Of a DNA stretch of 64,000 bases, positions 1 to 9,181 are shown in pieces; the first letter of the stretch is position 1, and every line of letters starts with the position of its first letter. The notes beneath the pieces are model-generated. The model was not told the DNA's origin and did not search any database. It saw nothing but the letters and a program-made list of their open reading frames with translations. A program made the position numbers and the translations under genes. Origin of the DNA: Prosopocoilus inquinatus (Eukaryota; Arthropoda; Insecta; Coleoptera; Lucanidae); contig CM069872.1 of NCBI GenBank assembly GCA_036172665.1, positions 22,423,001-22,487,000 of the forward strand. Reading direction: 5' to 3'.

Positions 1-826
1 CGTTATTAGCCTGAAACAAATGTTCAGTTGTTCCACGAAAAGCTAAACATTGTGAGGCCAATAGTCTAATTATTGAAATAATTCTTTTTAGAACTCCTCT
101 CCAATGCTGAATTTCCATATCCATAATTCGTTGATATTCAGCGTCAATAGTTTTTTTCTGCTTTAATCGAATGTCCAATTCTTTCCATGCTCTAAAAGCA
201 TTTCTATGATTTACAGACTTTTCGTGCATTGTGAGAGCTCTTATAAGATTTCCCCAGTCAGAATAGCCTTTTTTGGGCCAGTCGCTAATACTAGACGAAT
301 TATTATCAAATAATATACAACAAAAGCAAAAAACGGCATCATTTGTAACAGAGTAAATCAACCAACTTCTCTCAACGACTTCACCATTGCTCAACACTTT
401 TAAATAATGCGAGGGCGAAAATCTGCGCCTTCCTTTATTAATAGGAAACTCGAATTCTTTAATTTGATGTGGACCCCTCTCAACCAATATTTGACGAGTT
501 TCGGATGACATGCAGAAAGAATTCCATAATGCAGGATCAGAAGGAATCACCTGGCTGCCACTGCTACCCGGCTCTTGATGAATTTCTGATGGTGTTATTT
601 CTTGGTTTCTTTCCACAACTTCTGGAATTGATTGGAGCGACACTGAGTTTTTATTTTCCAAATCCAGAGTGGTTACTGTTGATGTGGATGCGGACGGTTC
701 CTCTAAACAGGACTGTTGTACCAAGAATTCCTTCATAACATAGCTTAACTGTTTTTCTTGTTCCTTTTTCTTTAAACGCTTCTTTTTGTATTGACTTCCA
801 GACATTTTTTTCCTTTTATGTTCCAT
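1..826 (-). CDS. hAT-like transposase with TTF-type zinc finger, 5' part (runs off window)
   Basis: Reading the minus strand from the ATG at 826 gives an uninterrupted frame of about 275 codons to the window edge. The N-terminus is Lys-rich (nuclear-type). A region with WLIYS, then FCFCCILFD about 60 residues later than the ILVERGPHQI segment, matches the TTF-type zinc finger that precedes DUF4371 hAT transposases (ZMYM/ZNF862-like proteins of insects). The last residues (SQCLAFRGTTEH) are the usual start of the RNase H-like DDE part, which lies outside the window. No stop or frameshift is seen. Family assignment is from motif recognition; whether the whole copy is intact cannot be judged here. 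Confidence 0.75.
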   Translation of the reverse strand, partial: MEHKRKKMSGSQYKKKRLKKKEQEKQLSYVMKEFLVQQSCLEEPSASTSTVTTLDLENKNSVSLQSIPEVVERNQEITPSEIHQEPGSSGSQVIPSDPALWNSFCMSSETRQILVERGPHQIKEFEFPINKGRRRFSPSHYLKVLSNGEVVERSWLIYSVTNDAVFCFCCILFDNNSSSISDWPKKGYSDWGNLIRALTMHEKSVNHRNAFRAWKELDIRLKQKKTIDAEYQRIMDMEIQHWRGVLKRIISIIRLLASQCLAFRGTTEHLFQANN

Positions 827-1260
827 ACTCTAATAAAAATATTAAATAATCATACATTGGCAAACATTTTAAACGTGTGATGCACTCAGTCCATGCAAAT
901 CCTACCTTTTTAATTCGAAGCCGCAGAGCCACAACACAATCACTTTCAATGATAATAAGTAACTTGCTACTTCTGGAGACAAACTAACATTAAAGTCAAA
1001 CATTGTGAATAATTTTAAGAACTATCAACACGTAACACGTGCAAATGTCTTTTGTAATAATTGCATAATGGCTTAGCGCATTTTTCGACCAGCGCTCGCC
1101 AATAATGCACTTTTCCAGAATCCGATATCAAAGGGTACCGAAAGTTTAGGCAGAGGAACGTGTTAAATCATAAATCGTATACATCAATATCAGAATAACA
1201 TATAGAAAAGCGATGCTTAAAGATTTTTAATTACTGAAAATTTAAAATTCTATTTTGATG
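827..1260. other. No gene seen
   Basis: AT-rich DNA upstream of the hAT-like gene; I see no coding or repeat structure I can name. A promoter for the minus-strand gene would lie here but no motif is convincing. Confidence 0.4.
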
Positions 1261-1267
1261 TCCCTGG

Positions 1268-1645
1268 TTATGCCGCCCCCTTATGATGCCGCCTGATGCG
1301 GCCGCCTCTCTGTATCATAGCACGGCACGGCCCTGGTCGTAACGAAATGTGTCTATGTCGTCGAAGAAAACCATACATCCAGTCCTTGCTGGCTAATCCT
1401 GTTTCTCTATTAAAGACATGTTTAATTCTATTTTTTTCAGCAAACTGAAATGCTAATGAGCGCAAATCTTTCATAGACAAACCAAAAAGCCTTTCTTCCA
1501 TTGACAGAATGTGAGCAACCAGTTCAAGCTCTTGTTCTTTGCTGAAAATTGTCTTATATCGTCCTAGTGTCTTCGTTGAATGAAGATGAAGGCACGTTGT
1601 ATCTTTGAGCGGCTTCTTTGTAACCGCAAACTCTACTTCGCACAT
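1268..1645 (-). pseudogene. pogo/CENP-B-type transposase fragment (DNA-binding domain)
   Basis: A 125-codon frame contains LGRYKTIFSKEQELELVAHI, resembling a psq-type helix-turn-helix, followed by GLASKDWMYGFLRRHRHISL, the typical Tc5/CENP-B-type second helix-turn-helix of pogo/Tigger/jerky proteins. The DDE catalytic domain is absent: after about residue 105 the frame runs into Arg/Gly-rich GC-rich sequence (PGPCRAMIQRGGRIRRHHKGAA) and ends. This is a 5' piece of a transposase gene or an exon. It lies beside other remnants, so a decayed element is the simplest reading. Confidence 0.6.
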
Positions 1646-1660
1646 CCCTAATTGCTAATT

Positions 1661-2260
1661 TCATGGATTCTTCGTCCGAATGGAGTTCATTTTAAAAACT
1701 TCTTTCCAGGACTCACTCTTTTTCAGGTTAAAGATGTTTCTCAGGCATAATTTTTGTAACTTAAAAATTCTGTTAGCTTCAGAAGAATTGCCCCAAAACA
1801 CGATGCCACAGGAAATCCGGGAATTAACAAATGCATAGTACGCACTTAAAGCTGCTTCTAAATTTATTTCCTTGGCTGTAATCCTTAATGCGTAAGTGAA
1901 CTTGTTTATTTTTTCTGCAAGCTTTTGGATATGGAAATTCCATTTCATGTTTTGATCAATCTCAATCCCCGAAAACGATGTATGATTTACCGAGGTAAGT
2001 ATGTTATTGTTGTAAGTAAGGTTATATAAATTTTCTTCTTGCAAAGTAAATTTCATTATTTTAGTTTTTTCAACATTAAGTTCTAAGTTGTTACTCTTAA
2101 ACCACTGATCCATAACTGAAATGTCATTTTCAGTCTTTACAGTCAAGTTATCGTTATTATTAGCTCTCACTATTAAGGATGTATCTAATGCGAACATTAC
2201 GATTTGATCATTTAGAATATTAAGTAAGCCATTTGTATAAATTAAACATGTCTGGCAATC
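1661..2260 (-). pseudogene. Non-LTR retrotransposon (jockey/CR1-like) RT C-terminal fragment
   Basis: The minus frame shows VMFALDTSLIV, which aligns with the FADDTSLIV catalytic box of jockey/CR1-type reverse transcriptases but with the first catalytic Asp replaced by Leu. Downstream are the usual thumb features: NNLELNVEKTKIMKF, then GIEIDQNMKWNFHIQKLAEK and SRISCGIVFWGNSSEANRIF. The 5' part (endonuclease and RT fingers) is missing and the frame ends at a stop near KTKNP. It is an inactive, 5'-truncated LINE copy. Confidence 0.8.
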
Positions 2261-2269
2261 GATAAAATG

Positions 2270-2450
2270 AGATAATCGATTTCTTGTTGTTATGATGCGT
2301 CCCAAGCAACTTGAATTTCTTTTTGGAATTAGCCAAAGTTTGTGGCGAATAGTGTAAATTGGTCAGCCTTCTTCCATCCTATGTGTTCAATTGGATTTAA
2401 AACGGGGGATCTGGGAGGCAAAATATCGATTACAGCTTTTTCAGAAAAGG
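2270..2450 (-). pseudogene. Tc1-like transposase C-terminal fragment
   Basis: On the minus strand the codons read DILPPRSPVLNPIEHIGWKK and then a stop-interrupted FQKEIQVAWDA. PPRSPxLNPIEH is the signature around the third catalytic residue of Tc1-type DDE transposases. Only this last block is preserved, with a stop codon inside; it abuts the LINE fragment. Confidence 0.65.
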
Positions 2451-2865
2451 TCATTATCATCTATCCACAAAAAAAAACTATTTTAAACAATACCATACAA
2501 AGACAAATCCCTTCACACTGTGCCACTGTTAATAGCTTACTTGATTTACAGAGGCCTGCTATATGACCAGTTAACTACACCCCGTTCCCCTTTTAGAATG
2601 CAATACACGTCTTATGGAGAATTCAGAGAGATAAAGTTAGCTTTTTTGAAAAATTATGTAAGATAGAAAGGTTGGAACGCGCCGTAGTAAAAAATATTTT
2701 GCGTTTGCACATAAGATTCGTTCACTTATAAATTGAGATATGTTGGAGCTTTCACAAAGACAACTCGAGCCCTCCTAGAACCGTCAGGAGCACAACTGAA
2801 AACTTTGGATCTTTTTGTAATGCGCATTCTCTTGAAGATTTTTGACTCTTTATTTCTTTTTGATA

Positions 2866-2980
2866 GGCGATAGCAGCGAAGTTGTAAAAAATGTGGCTCT
2901 TCTATTTATCAGTTATTTGTGTTCTTTTTTTATTTTATTAGAACAAGCACTAGTTAATAACAATTGGGGTCAACTTCGAA
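2866..2980 (+). repeat. Dispersed repeat, copy 1 (copy 2 at 18285-18420)
   Basis: The stretch with GCGAAGTTGTAAAA, TCAGTTATTTGTGTT, TTTTTATTTTATTA and ACTAGTTA recurs in the same order and orientation near 18285-18420, inside the viral element. Family unknown. Confidence 0.55.
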
Positions 2981-3150
2981 ATTTTTGTCGTTCGTTAATT
3001 ATGTAACAAGTTACACCAATCTATATAATCCCGCCTATCAAGACGAAACAGAGTGTATAACTGTCCTCGCGAGAACCCGAACAAGCCTTTAGAGGACAAG
3101 TGCAATCTGGGCATGTAACGGTATCTTTTTCACTTATGATTTTCAACATA

Positions 3151-3435
3151 CTGTCGCCGCCAAAAAAACGTGGACACTTTTCTTGTTGTAAATTTAACGA
3201 TACCAAAACTTTAGCTCAGTAGCTGTAATTATAAACTGTAAACAATTTACCTTTTTTGCCTTAGTTGTATGGCTGACATGCGCCAATATTTTTCAAACTG
3301 AAATAATAGCTGAACTTTATTAATTATTGTGTCATTCGTAAGTATCAGTTTATAATTACAGCCACCCAACGAAATACTCAGCATTATTAAATTTATATCA
3401 AAAAAAGAAGTGTCCACTTTTTTTGGCGGCGACAG
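3151..3435. mobile_element. Mariner/Tc1-type MITE, 285 bp, TA target duplication
   Basis: Terminal inverted repeats start CTGTCGCCGCCAAAAAAA and end with the matching TTTTTTTGGCGGCGACAG. TA dinucleotides flank both sides (3149-3150 and 3436-3437). The inverted similarity continues inward to CAGTTTATAATTACAG-type sequence, so the element is largely palindromic. It contains no coding capacity and would depend on a related mariner/Tc1 transposase. Confidence 0.85.
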
Positions 3436-3439
3436 TATC

Positions 3440-4144
3440 TTCCATTTCTTTTATCTCTTTCAAGAAGAATGTATACATCATTGCCATGACAGTAGGCAAA
3501 TTTTTTACATCTTACCTAATAGGAGGATATGGCAAGTTCGTTCGTTGTAGAGCGATATGTAACACAAGACTTTTTGAAACAGACTTTTATTTTGTGCTGA
3601 AAAATTTGTTTCCAAAATGAATTTTCGAACCCCAGTACGCGGCGGCGCCCCCATGCACCGCTTGCTCTGAATTACCGCCTCCGCCGGTCCTGGCATTACT
3701 GATCAATTTTTTTTTCACTTTATCAATATTTTACCTCGTACGACGCACGTACGTATTCTCTGAAAAGTTGGATTAGAATCGCCATTTGCCAAGGTATGAC
3801 GTTTTTTCGTTTTGTACGCAATAATTCTTAAGGCCGCTTTATAGTTTGCAATTTTCATTGCCGGTAATAAATAATTGCAGCGATTAGTATTGCGCGTATG
3901 CGCAATATTTGTAATTCGATCAGCTGATGCAAGTTTCATTGCAGTTGCAGAAAATAGATCCGAACCTATTTTACTTGCATTGCATGGACGATTCTGGGGT
4001 ATTTTTCTTTGTTTATGTTGGTAAGTTCATATATTTTGGTTTGGTAAGTCTGTAAATGTTTTTTAAAGTATTGTTGTTTTTTTTTCGACATTGAAAATGA
4101 TGTTTTTTAATTGCTGCGTAATAATAATGATAATAATATATATT
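3440..4144. other. No gene seen
   Basis: AT-rich DNA with one short GC-rich patch near 3630-3690. I recognise no protein motif on either strand. Confidence 0.4.
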
Positions 4145-4334
4145 TAACACCTGATTTATAAACTTGACGTTGACGTTACCGCCGCCGTTCCCGTTCACCC
4201 GATTGACGTTCAGGTCACAGTTCGCTATTAAAATGCATTGATGCTGATTTATAAACTAGACGTTGCCGTTGGTGGCTGCTCATGCGCAACTTGAGTCTCA
4301 AAACTGTTCTCATTTTTTAAAATAAAAAAATGGA

Positions 4335-5698
4335 GTAGAAGAAATATCTCTATACTTATCGGCTCTCGGTATTCTTTTATGTGCTTACGCAGCACTGAAA
4401 AAGAAACGGAATAGTCGCTTGCAACGAAGATTTAAAGTAAGGCCTATCAACAGGGCAAGAAAAGTATCTGGGAACTACCAGTACTATCAAAAAATGAAAA
4501 ATTTGGATGTTGAACAATTTTTTAAATATACAAGAATGACGGTTTCCATGTTTGAAAAGTTACTGAATATAATAAAACCGAAAATAAGCAAACAACTTAG
4601 ATCTGATGGTATTTCTGCAGAGGAAAGGCTAGTTATTACATTACAGTAAGTACCTATTTGTGGGATATATAAAACTATTCTAAAAGAACATTTTACGTAA
4701 GTAGTACTTGAAATACTTGTATAATGTTTTTCTTGTTATCATTTTAGGTATTTGTCACAAGGAACCAGCATGCAAGCCCTCGCCTGGACTTTCCATGTAG
4801 GTTTGACTACTGTTCATAAAATTGTTCACGAAACATGTACAGCGATTTGGGATACACTCAGTCCTATATATCTAAAATCACCATCAACTGAAGAAGAATG
4901 GATTAACATTGCCACTGGTTTCAATGAGCGTTGGAATTTTCCCCATTGCTTAGGGGCCCTTGATGGGAAACATGTTTACATTCAAGCACCAGCTAAAAGT
5001 GGTTCGTTATATTATAACTACAAACATAGATTTAGCGTCGTTTTGTTAGCATGTTGCGACAGTAATTATCGGTTTACTGTAGTTGATATTGGAGCATATG
5101 GCTCACAGAGTGATGGGGGTATCCTACGAAATAGCATTTTTGGACGTAGATTTGAACAGTCAGATATGAAAGTTCCAAGAGCCAGAACCTTGTCAAATTT
5201 TGATGCTGAAATACCTTACTTTTTGGTTGCTGATGAGGCATTTCCCTTAAAGCAGTTTATAATGAGGCCAAAAACCTTTCTGAAAAACAAAGGATATTCA
5301 ACTACAGATTATCCCGAGCACGCCAAGTGATTGAAAATGTATTCGGTATTATGGCAGCTAGATGGAGGATTCTAAAAACAACCATAAATGCTAAGGTTGA
5401 AAATGTGGACAATATTGCTGAGGCAATCGTCGTACTTCACAATTATTGTCAGACTGAATTTTCTGCTCAACAATATAATATATATTGCCCGCCTGGATTT
5501 GTTGATATAGGTGACGAAGAAAACGGAACTTGGAGAGAAGACCAGACTCCACTTCAGTCTGTTGGAAGACTTGGTGCAAATACTGCTAGAAGAAATTTTT
5601 ATCAAATTAGAGATTTACTAGCAGATTACTTCATTTCCACGAGTGGGAGAGTTCCGTGGCAAAATGAAAGAGTTAATAGAGGCAGATTATATACATGA
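4335..5698 (+). pseudogene. HARBI1-like DDE transposase, two exons, start lost and one frameshift
   Basis: Exon 1 ends at 4645 before GTAAGT; exon 2 starts at 4748 after TTTTAG, joining in frame as ...VITLQYLSQGTSMQALA. Motifs of the family follow: LGALDGKHVYIQAP (first Asp), VVDIGAYGSQSDGG (second Asp region), LVADEAFPLKQFIM and, after a frame change, VIENVFGIMAARWRIL with the catalytic Glu. A one-base loss near 5292 shifts the frame, so translation would stop at 5330 while the rest is read at 5327-5698. The N-terminal segment before 4419 is open from about 4335 but has no in-frame ATG. The gene is therefore inactive. Related copies are at 59728-61659 and 54448-54776. Confidence 0.88.
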
Positions 5699-6076
5699 TA
5701 CATTTCCTGTGAAAATTGAATCATTACATTATGAAGTTATTTTTACAGTTAACCATTGAAGAAATAAATGAAAATAAAAAGAAAAATGTGTTTTTATTAA
5801 CAGTAATAAAATAAAGTACCTTTTTCTGTTGTAGTCATAAGGATTTACATGGTAAATATTTTGTCTTGTGTTAACCGTGCTCCTCAAAATTAGAAACAAA
5901 TTTCAGTTTGTAATAATCAGTTATATAATGTATTACTATTTACACATTATCACAATAGCATGTGTCATTAATGTTATTTTAATATTTAACGTAAGTAAAT
6001 ATTAATGAAGTAGGGCACAGTCACTGCATGGTGACTGCCACCTATAAACGTCTGAGTGACAAATTAATTTTTTAAT

Positions 6077-6960
6077 AGTAGTAGGAATAGGCCGATTCTG
6101 GAACCTCCTCCGACCTTGACCAATAAAATTCAAGGTCAAGGTCGGAGGAGGTTCCAGAATCGGCCTATTCCTGACGTGACATCACCATGACCTTCAAGTT
6201 CAAAGCCATGACCTTGAGGTGGAGGTTCCAGAATCGGCCTATGCCTGACGTTACCTTACCATAATCTCCATGGTCAAGGTCATGACCTTGAAGTGACTCC
6301 AATGAAAATGTTATGTCAAGGTTAGAGGGACCTCGAAGTGACCTTGAAGTGACCTTCAGCGTGACTGCCCTTCTGCAAGGTTACAGCTTCCCTCCCACCT
6401 CCCAAGTGTTTGTAGGCCTTATATACCTATCTATGCAGTTAAATTTATTTTCAGTATGATTTTTTTGCGACTGAAATTAAATCTGGAAGCTCCTCCGACC
6501 AAACATTCCCCTCTCATTGAGGAGGTTAGAAAATCACTTTTCTTTTCAATGTCATTGATTGGGCATTGAGCAAACGTTCACCATGACCTTAAACTTCAAG
6601 GCCATGACCTTGAGGTGACCTCGATCAAGGTCAAGATTAGAGGAGGTTCCAGAATCGACCTGTTCCTAACGTATCCGAGAGGTAACTTTGAAATGACCTT
6701 GAGGGTTCAAGGTTAAGATCGGAGGAGGTTCTAAAATTTGCTTTGTGCCGATGTAACTACAAGGTTAAGGATCAAGTCAGAGGAGGTTGCAAAATCTCAA
6801 TGTCATTGACGTGACCTCATCATTACCTCTAAAAGCGAGGTCAGAGGAGGGTTCCAAAAATTATCTATCCTTGACGTAACCTTAACTTGACGGAGGATCC
6901 AAAAACGGTTTATCTTGAATACGACCGTAAGGTTGGAGGAGGTAGGGACCCCCACCTAAA
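6077..6960. repeat. Left terminal inverted repeat region with TGACCTTGA-type repeats
   Basis: After the terminal hairpin, about 780 bp are filled with degenerate copies of TGACCTTGA and GGAGGTTCCAGAATC. In inverted orientation this corresponds to the right array at 23330-24020, but outside the first ~100 bp the two sides have diverged in repeat number. Copies of GGAGGAGGTTCCAGAATCGG recur several times towards the interior, as if the tip had been duplicated inward. Confidence 0.75.
6083..6172. repeat. Left terminal hairpin (39-bp perfect arms, 12-nt loop)
   Basis: Arms 6083-6121 and 6134-6172 are perfect reverse complements, separated by AATAAAATTCAA. The hairpin starts six bases from the element tip. 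The same structure, in inverted orientation, ends the element at 24021-24110. Confidence 0.95.
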
Positions 6961-6967
6961 ATCTTGT

Positions 6968-7001
6968 TATATAAGGTTCTTCATTTGGGAATAGATTCAG
7001 T
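6968..7001 (+). promoter_or_regulatory. Core promoter of the viral gene cluster (TATA box + TCAGT initiator)
   Basis: TATATAAG at 6968-6975 is followed by TCAGT at 6997-7001, placing the initiator A at +1 with TATA at about -31, the standard insect RNA polymerase II arrangement. It lies just inside the terminal repeat region and just upstream of the first spliced gene. Function is inferred. Confidence 0.65.
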
Positions 7002-7056
7002 TGTTACAGAACTGTGAGTTGTGTTGTTAAGTTAATCACCTACCTACATACATAAA

Positions 7057-7976
7057 AGTAAGTTTAAATCATCTTATTGTAATAATTTACAATTTGTATA
7101 TTTTTATTGTATTTAACAGTGACATCTAAACAAGTGGATTTTTTCCTGAAGCAAAAGAGAAGGCACGTGATCGATCCTTTTGATGACGTACAGAAGAAAA
7201 GACTTCTGACTGAAAACGTTGACAAAACAAAAGAAGAAAAGCCGGATGAGCACGGTTTGAATATGCCCTCAGTTCGAAACGAGTTTCAATTTGAAATACT
7301 CTCCCAGCCTTACTTCACAGATGAAGATTTTCGTCAATGTGATACTAATGAGACAGCACCTTCCGTTTTTTCTGAAGCAAGAGAGGTGACTGACGTAGAT
7401 CAGTTGCCACTTTTAGCTCAAAGTGTATATTTTCTAAATAAGAGCCGTACGAAGTGGATTTGTGTCGGACTGTGTACCGAAACATTTTTTGATCCGATAA
7501 TACGTATTATGGGTTCCAAAAGGCAAAGCATATCGTTTTTAGAAGAGGAATGGAAAGAATTTTGTTCTTATAACTACACTTTGAAGTCGTATTTTACTGA
7601 GAAGAAAACTATTTATCCGGTAATGAAAATCAGCTCAGTAAAGGCGTCTTTCGAACGCATCGAAGGAACGAAAATACTGAAATTAGAAAGAGGAGTGGAG
7701 ACATTATATATATCTTATAAAGGTCTATTGGAACTCTGGAAATTGTGTGATATTATATTATATCGTTTAGAAGTTTTGAAACAATTGAACTATAAATCAT
7801 TCTACAGCAACATGATTCCATGCTTGAGTGTTATGGAAAGTGATATGAAGACAAATGTTAAATCATTTCTCAATAATGAAATATCTGAGAAAGGAGCAAT
7901 TACAAATGAATTAATGATGTTTGGAATTAGTAAATTAATTTTTGATATAAGTATGCATAAAGCTGTTAATATGTAA
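7057..7976 (+). CDS. PC4-like (transcriptional coactivator p15 type) ssDNA-binding protein; start codon formed by splicing
   Basis: The frame opens at 7107 without a usable ATG. A 62-bp intron candidate (7058-7119, GTAAGT...TTTAACAG) joins the A at 7057 to TG at 7120, giving an in-frame ATG and a 285-residue product starting MTSKQVDFF. A central-to-C-terminal block (YPVMKISSVKASFERIEGTK, then a segment with LYISYKGLLELW) resembles the PC4/p15 C-terminal ssDNA-binding fold that many insect Maverick-type elements encode; the N-terminal half is unassigned. No stop or frameshift is seen. It is the first gene after the promoter. Role in replication or transcription of the element is inferred from the fold; the splice model needs RNA evidence. 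Confidence 0.6.
7058..7119 (+). other. Predicted 62-bp intron in the 5' leader of the first viral gene
   Basis: The donor AAAA|GTAAGT is a strong match and the acceptor TATTTAACAG is preceded by a T-rich tract. Splicing brings A (7057) to TG (7120-7121) and creates the only plausible start codon in the correct frame. Confidence 0.6.
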
Positions 7977-8068
7977 ATGTTATGTGATTTAATATGTATA
8001 CATTTCTAGATATGACACTGAAATAGTACACATGTAACATCGTTGACTGTTAGAAAGAAAAGCCATAA

Positions 8069-8890
8069 ATGCGACGTCGTGTCAAAACAGATTACACTGC
8101 GAGAAGCACCTTAAAACGAAAAGGTCGTGGTTTACTTAATACGTTAATTAATAAACTACCAGTAGAGTTACACTTACCAGGTTACAATTATTGCGGTCCG
8201 GGCACAAAATTAGACGTTCGACTTAAAAGAGGAGACAGAGGTGTGAAGGCGTTGGATGAGGCGTGCAAGCAACACGATATCGCATATTCTGTAAGTAGCG
8301 ATTTAGAAAAACGTCACGAAGCAGATAAAAAATTGTATCAAGCGGCAGTGAAAAGAGTGAAGAGTACAGAAGCGGGATTTGGTGAAAAAGCATCTGCGTT
8401 ATCTGTAGCCGCCTTAATGAAAGCTAAGACAAAGCTTGGAATGGGAAACGGAGTGAAGAGAAAGCGTAGTAAAAGGAAGAAGCATGGTGGTAAATTATCA
8501 TTTCGACAAGCTGTAAGGAAAGCACAACATGCAATTTCACGTAATGGTAACAAGAGTCTGTTAGAAAATGTGAAATTGGCGCAGGCTGTTTTAAAGAAGG
8601 ACCACAAGAAAATAAGACCTCCACGTCAAAGAGTGATACCAATTCCTAAGAGAGGAGGGTTTTTACCTTTAATTCCATTATTTGCGGCTTTGGGTGCAAT
8701 AGGATCGCTCGGCGGCGGTGCAGCTGCAATTGCTAAGGCGGTAAACGATGCAAAAGCTGCGAAAGAGCAACTGAAAGAGGCAGAGCGACATAATCGCGCT
8801 ATGGAAACAAAAGCAGTGGGAAGCGGATTCTATATAAAACCTTACAAAACCGGGTGTGGGTTATATTTACGATCCAATCCAAAAAACTGA
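8069..8890 (+). CDS. Capsid-associated protein with parvovirus-type phospholipase A2 domain
   Basis: 273 residues from the ATG at 8069. Residues about 30-75 hold the PLA2 core: LPGYNYCGPGTKLD is the Ca-binding loop (YCGPG) and ACKQHDIAYS the catalytic His-Asp, as in the VP1 unique region of parvoviruses where the enzyme helps virions leave the endosome. A very basic stretch near residues 125-140 (KRKRSKRKKHGGK) is a likely nuclear or DNA-binding signal. A hydrophobic, Gly/Ala-rich segment near residues 205-230 (PLIPLFAALGAIGSLGGGAA) could be membrane-active. The C-terminus is Gly/Tyr-rich. Catalytic residues look intact. It overlaps the protease frame by 37 bases. Confidence 0.85.
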   Translation: MRRRVKTDYTARSTLKRKGRGLLNTLINKLPVELHLPGYNYCGPGTKLDVRLKRGDRGVKALDEACKQHDIAYSVSSDLEKRHEADKKLYQAAVKRVKSTEAGFGEKASALSVAALMKAKTKLGMGNGVKRKRSKRKKHGGKLSFRQAVRKAQHAISRNGNKSLLENVKLAQAVLKKDHKKIRPPRQRVIPIPKRGGFLPLIPLFAALGAIGSLGGGAAAIAKAVNDAKAAKEQLKEAERHNRAMETKAVGSGFYIKPYKTGCGLYLRSNPKN

Positions 8891-9159
8891 AATATTTGCC
8901 TCGGCGACCGTTGACTAACATTGACATACTGAAATATGCTAAAATATGGAAATTACCTTTCTTATATATTTATAAGAGAGGAGGAATCGTAAAATATTTT
9001 GACAGCTATGGAGATCTACGACCTCCAGTTGAAGTAGAGAAATATCTTTTGTCGAACGGATTGGGAGTTATTAACTATAATTATGAAAGGTATCAGAAAC
9101 AAAATACACAAAATTGTGGACACTTATGTCTACAGTTTTTAAAGTCCTTTACAAGTTAA
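8854..9159 (+). pseudogene. Adenain-like cysteine protease, internally deleted, no ATG
   Basis: The frame (about 100 codons) carries PLTNIDILKYAKIW, then KYFDSYGDLRPPVEVEKYL and QNCGHLCLQFLKSF, the blocks around the Asp and the catalytic Gln-Cys of adenovirus/Maverick maturation proteases. These viral proteases cleave capsid precursors. Two things are missing: no ATG occurs anywhere in the frame, and the segment between KIWKLPF and LYIYKRGG is far shorter than in the family, with no catalytic His before the FDSYG block. A deletion of about 35-40 codons would explain it. The frame overlaps the PLA2 gene by 37 bases in a different register. Most likely inactive. Confidence 0.75.
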
Positions 9160-9181
9160 GTAAGAATGTAGTACTTGAAAG

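Noticed and set aside
8338..8607. Minus-strand open frame inside the PLA2 gene
   Set aside because: Antisense shadow of a well-supported coding region; hydrophobic/low-complexity product with no motif.
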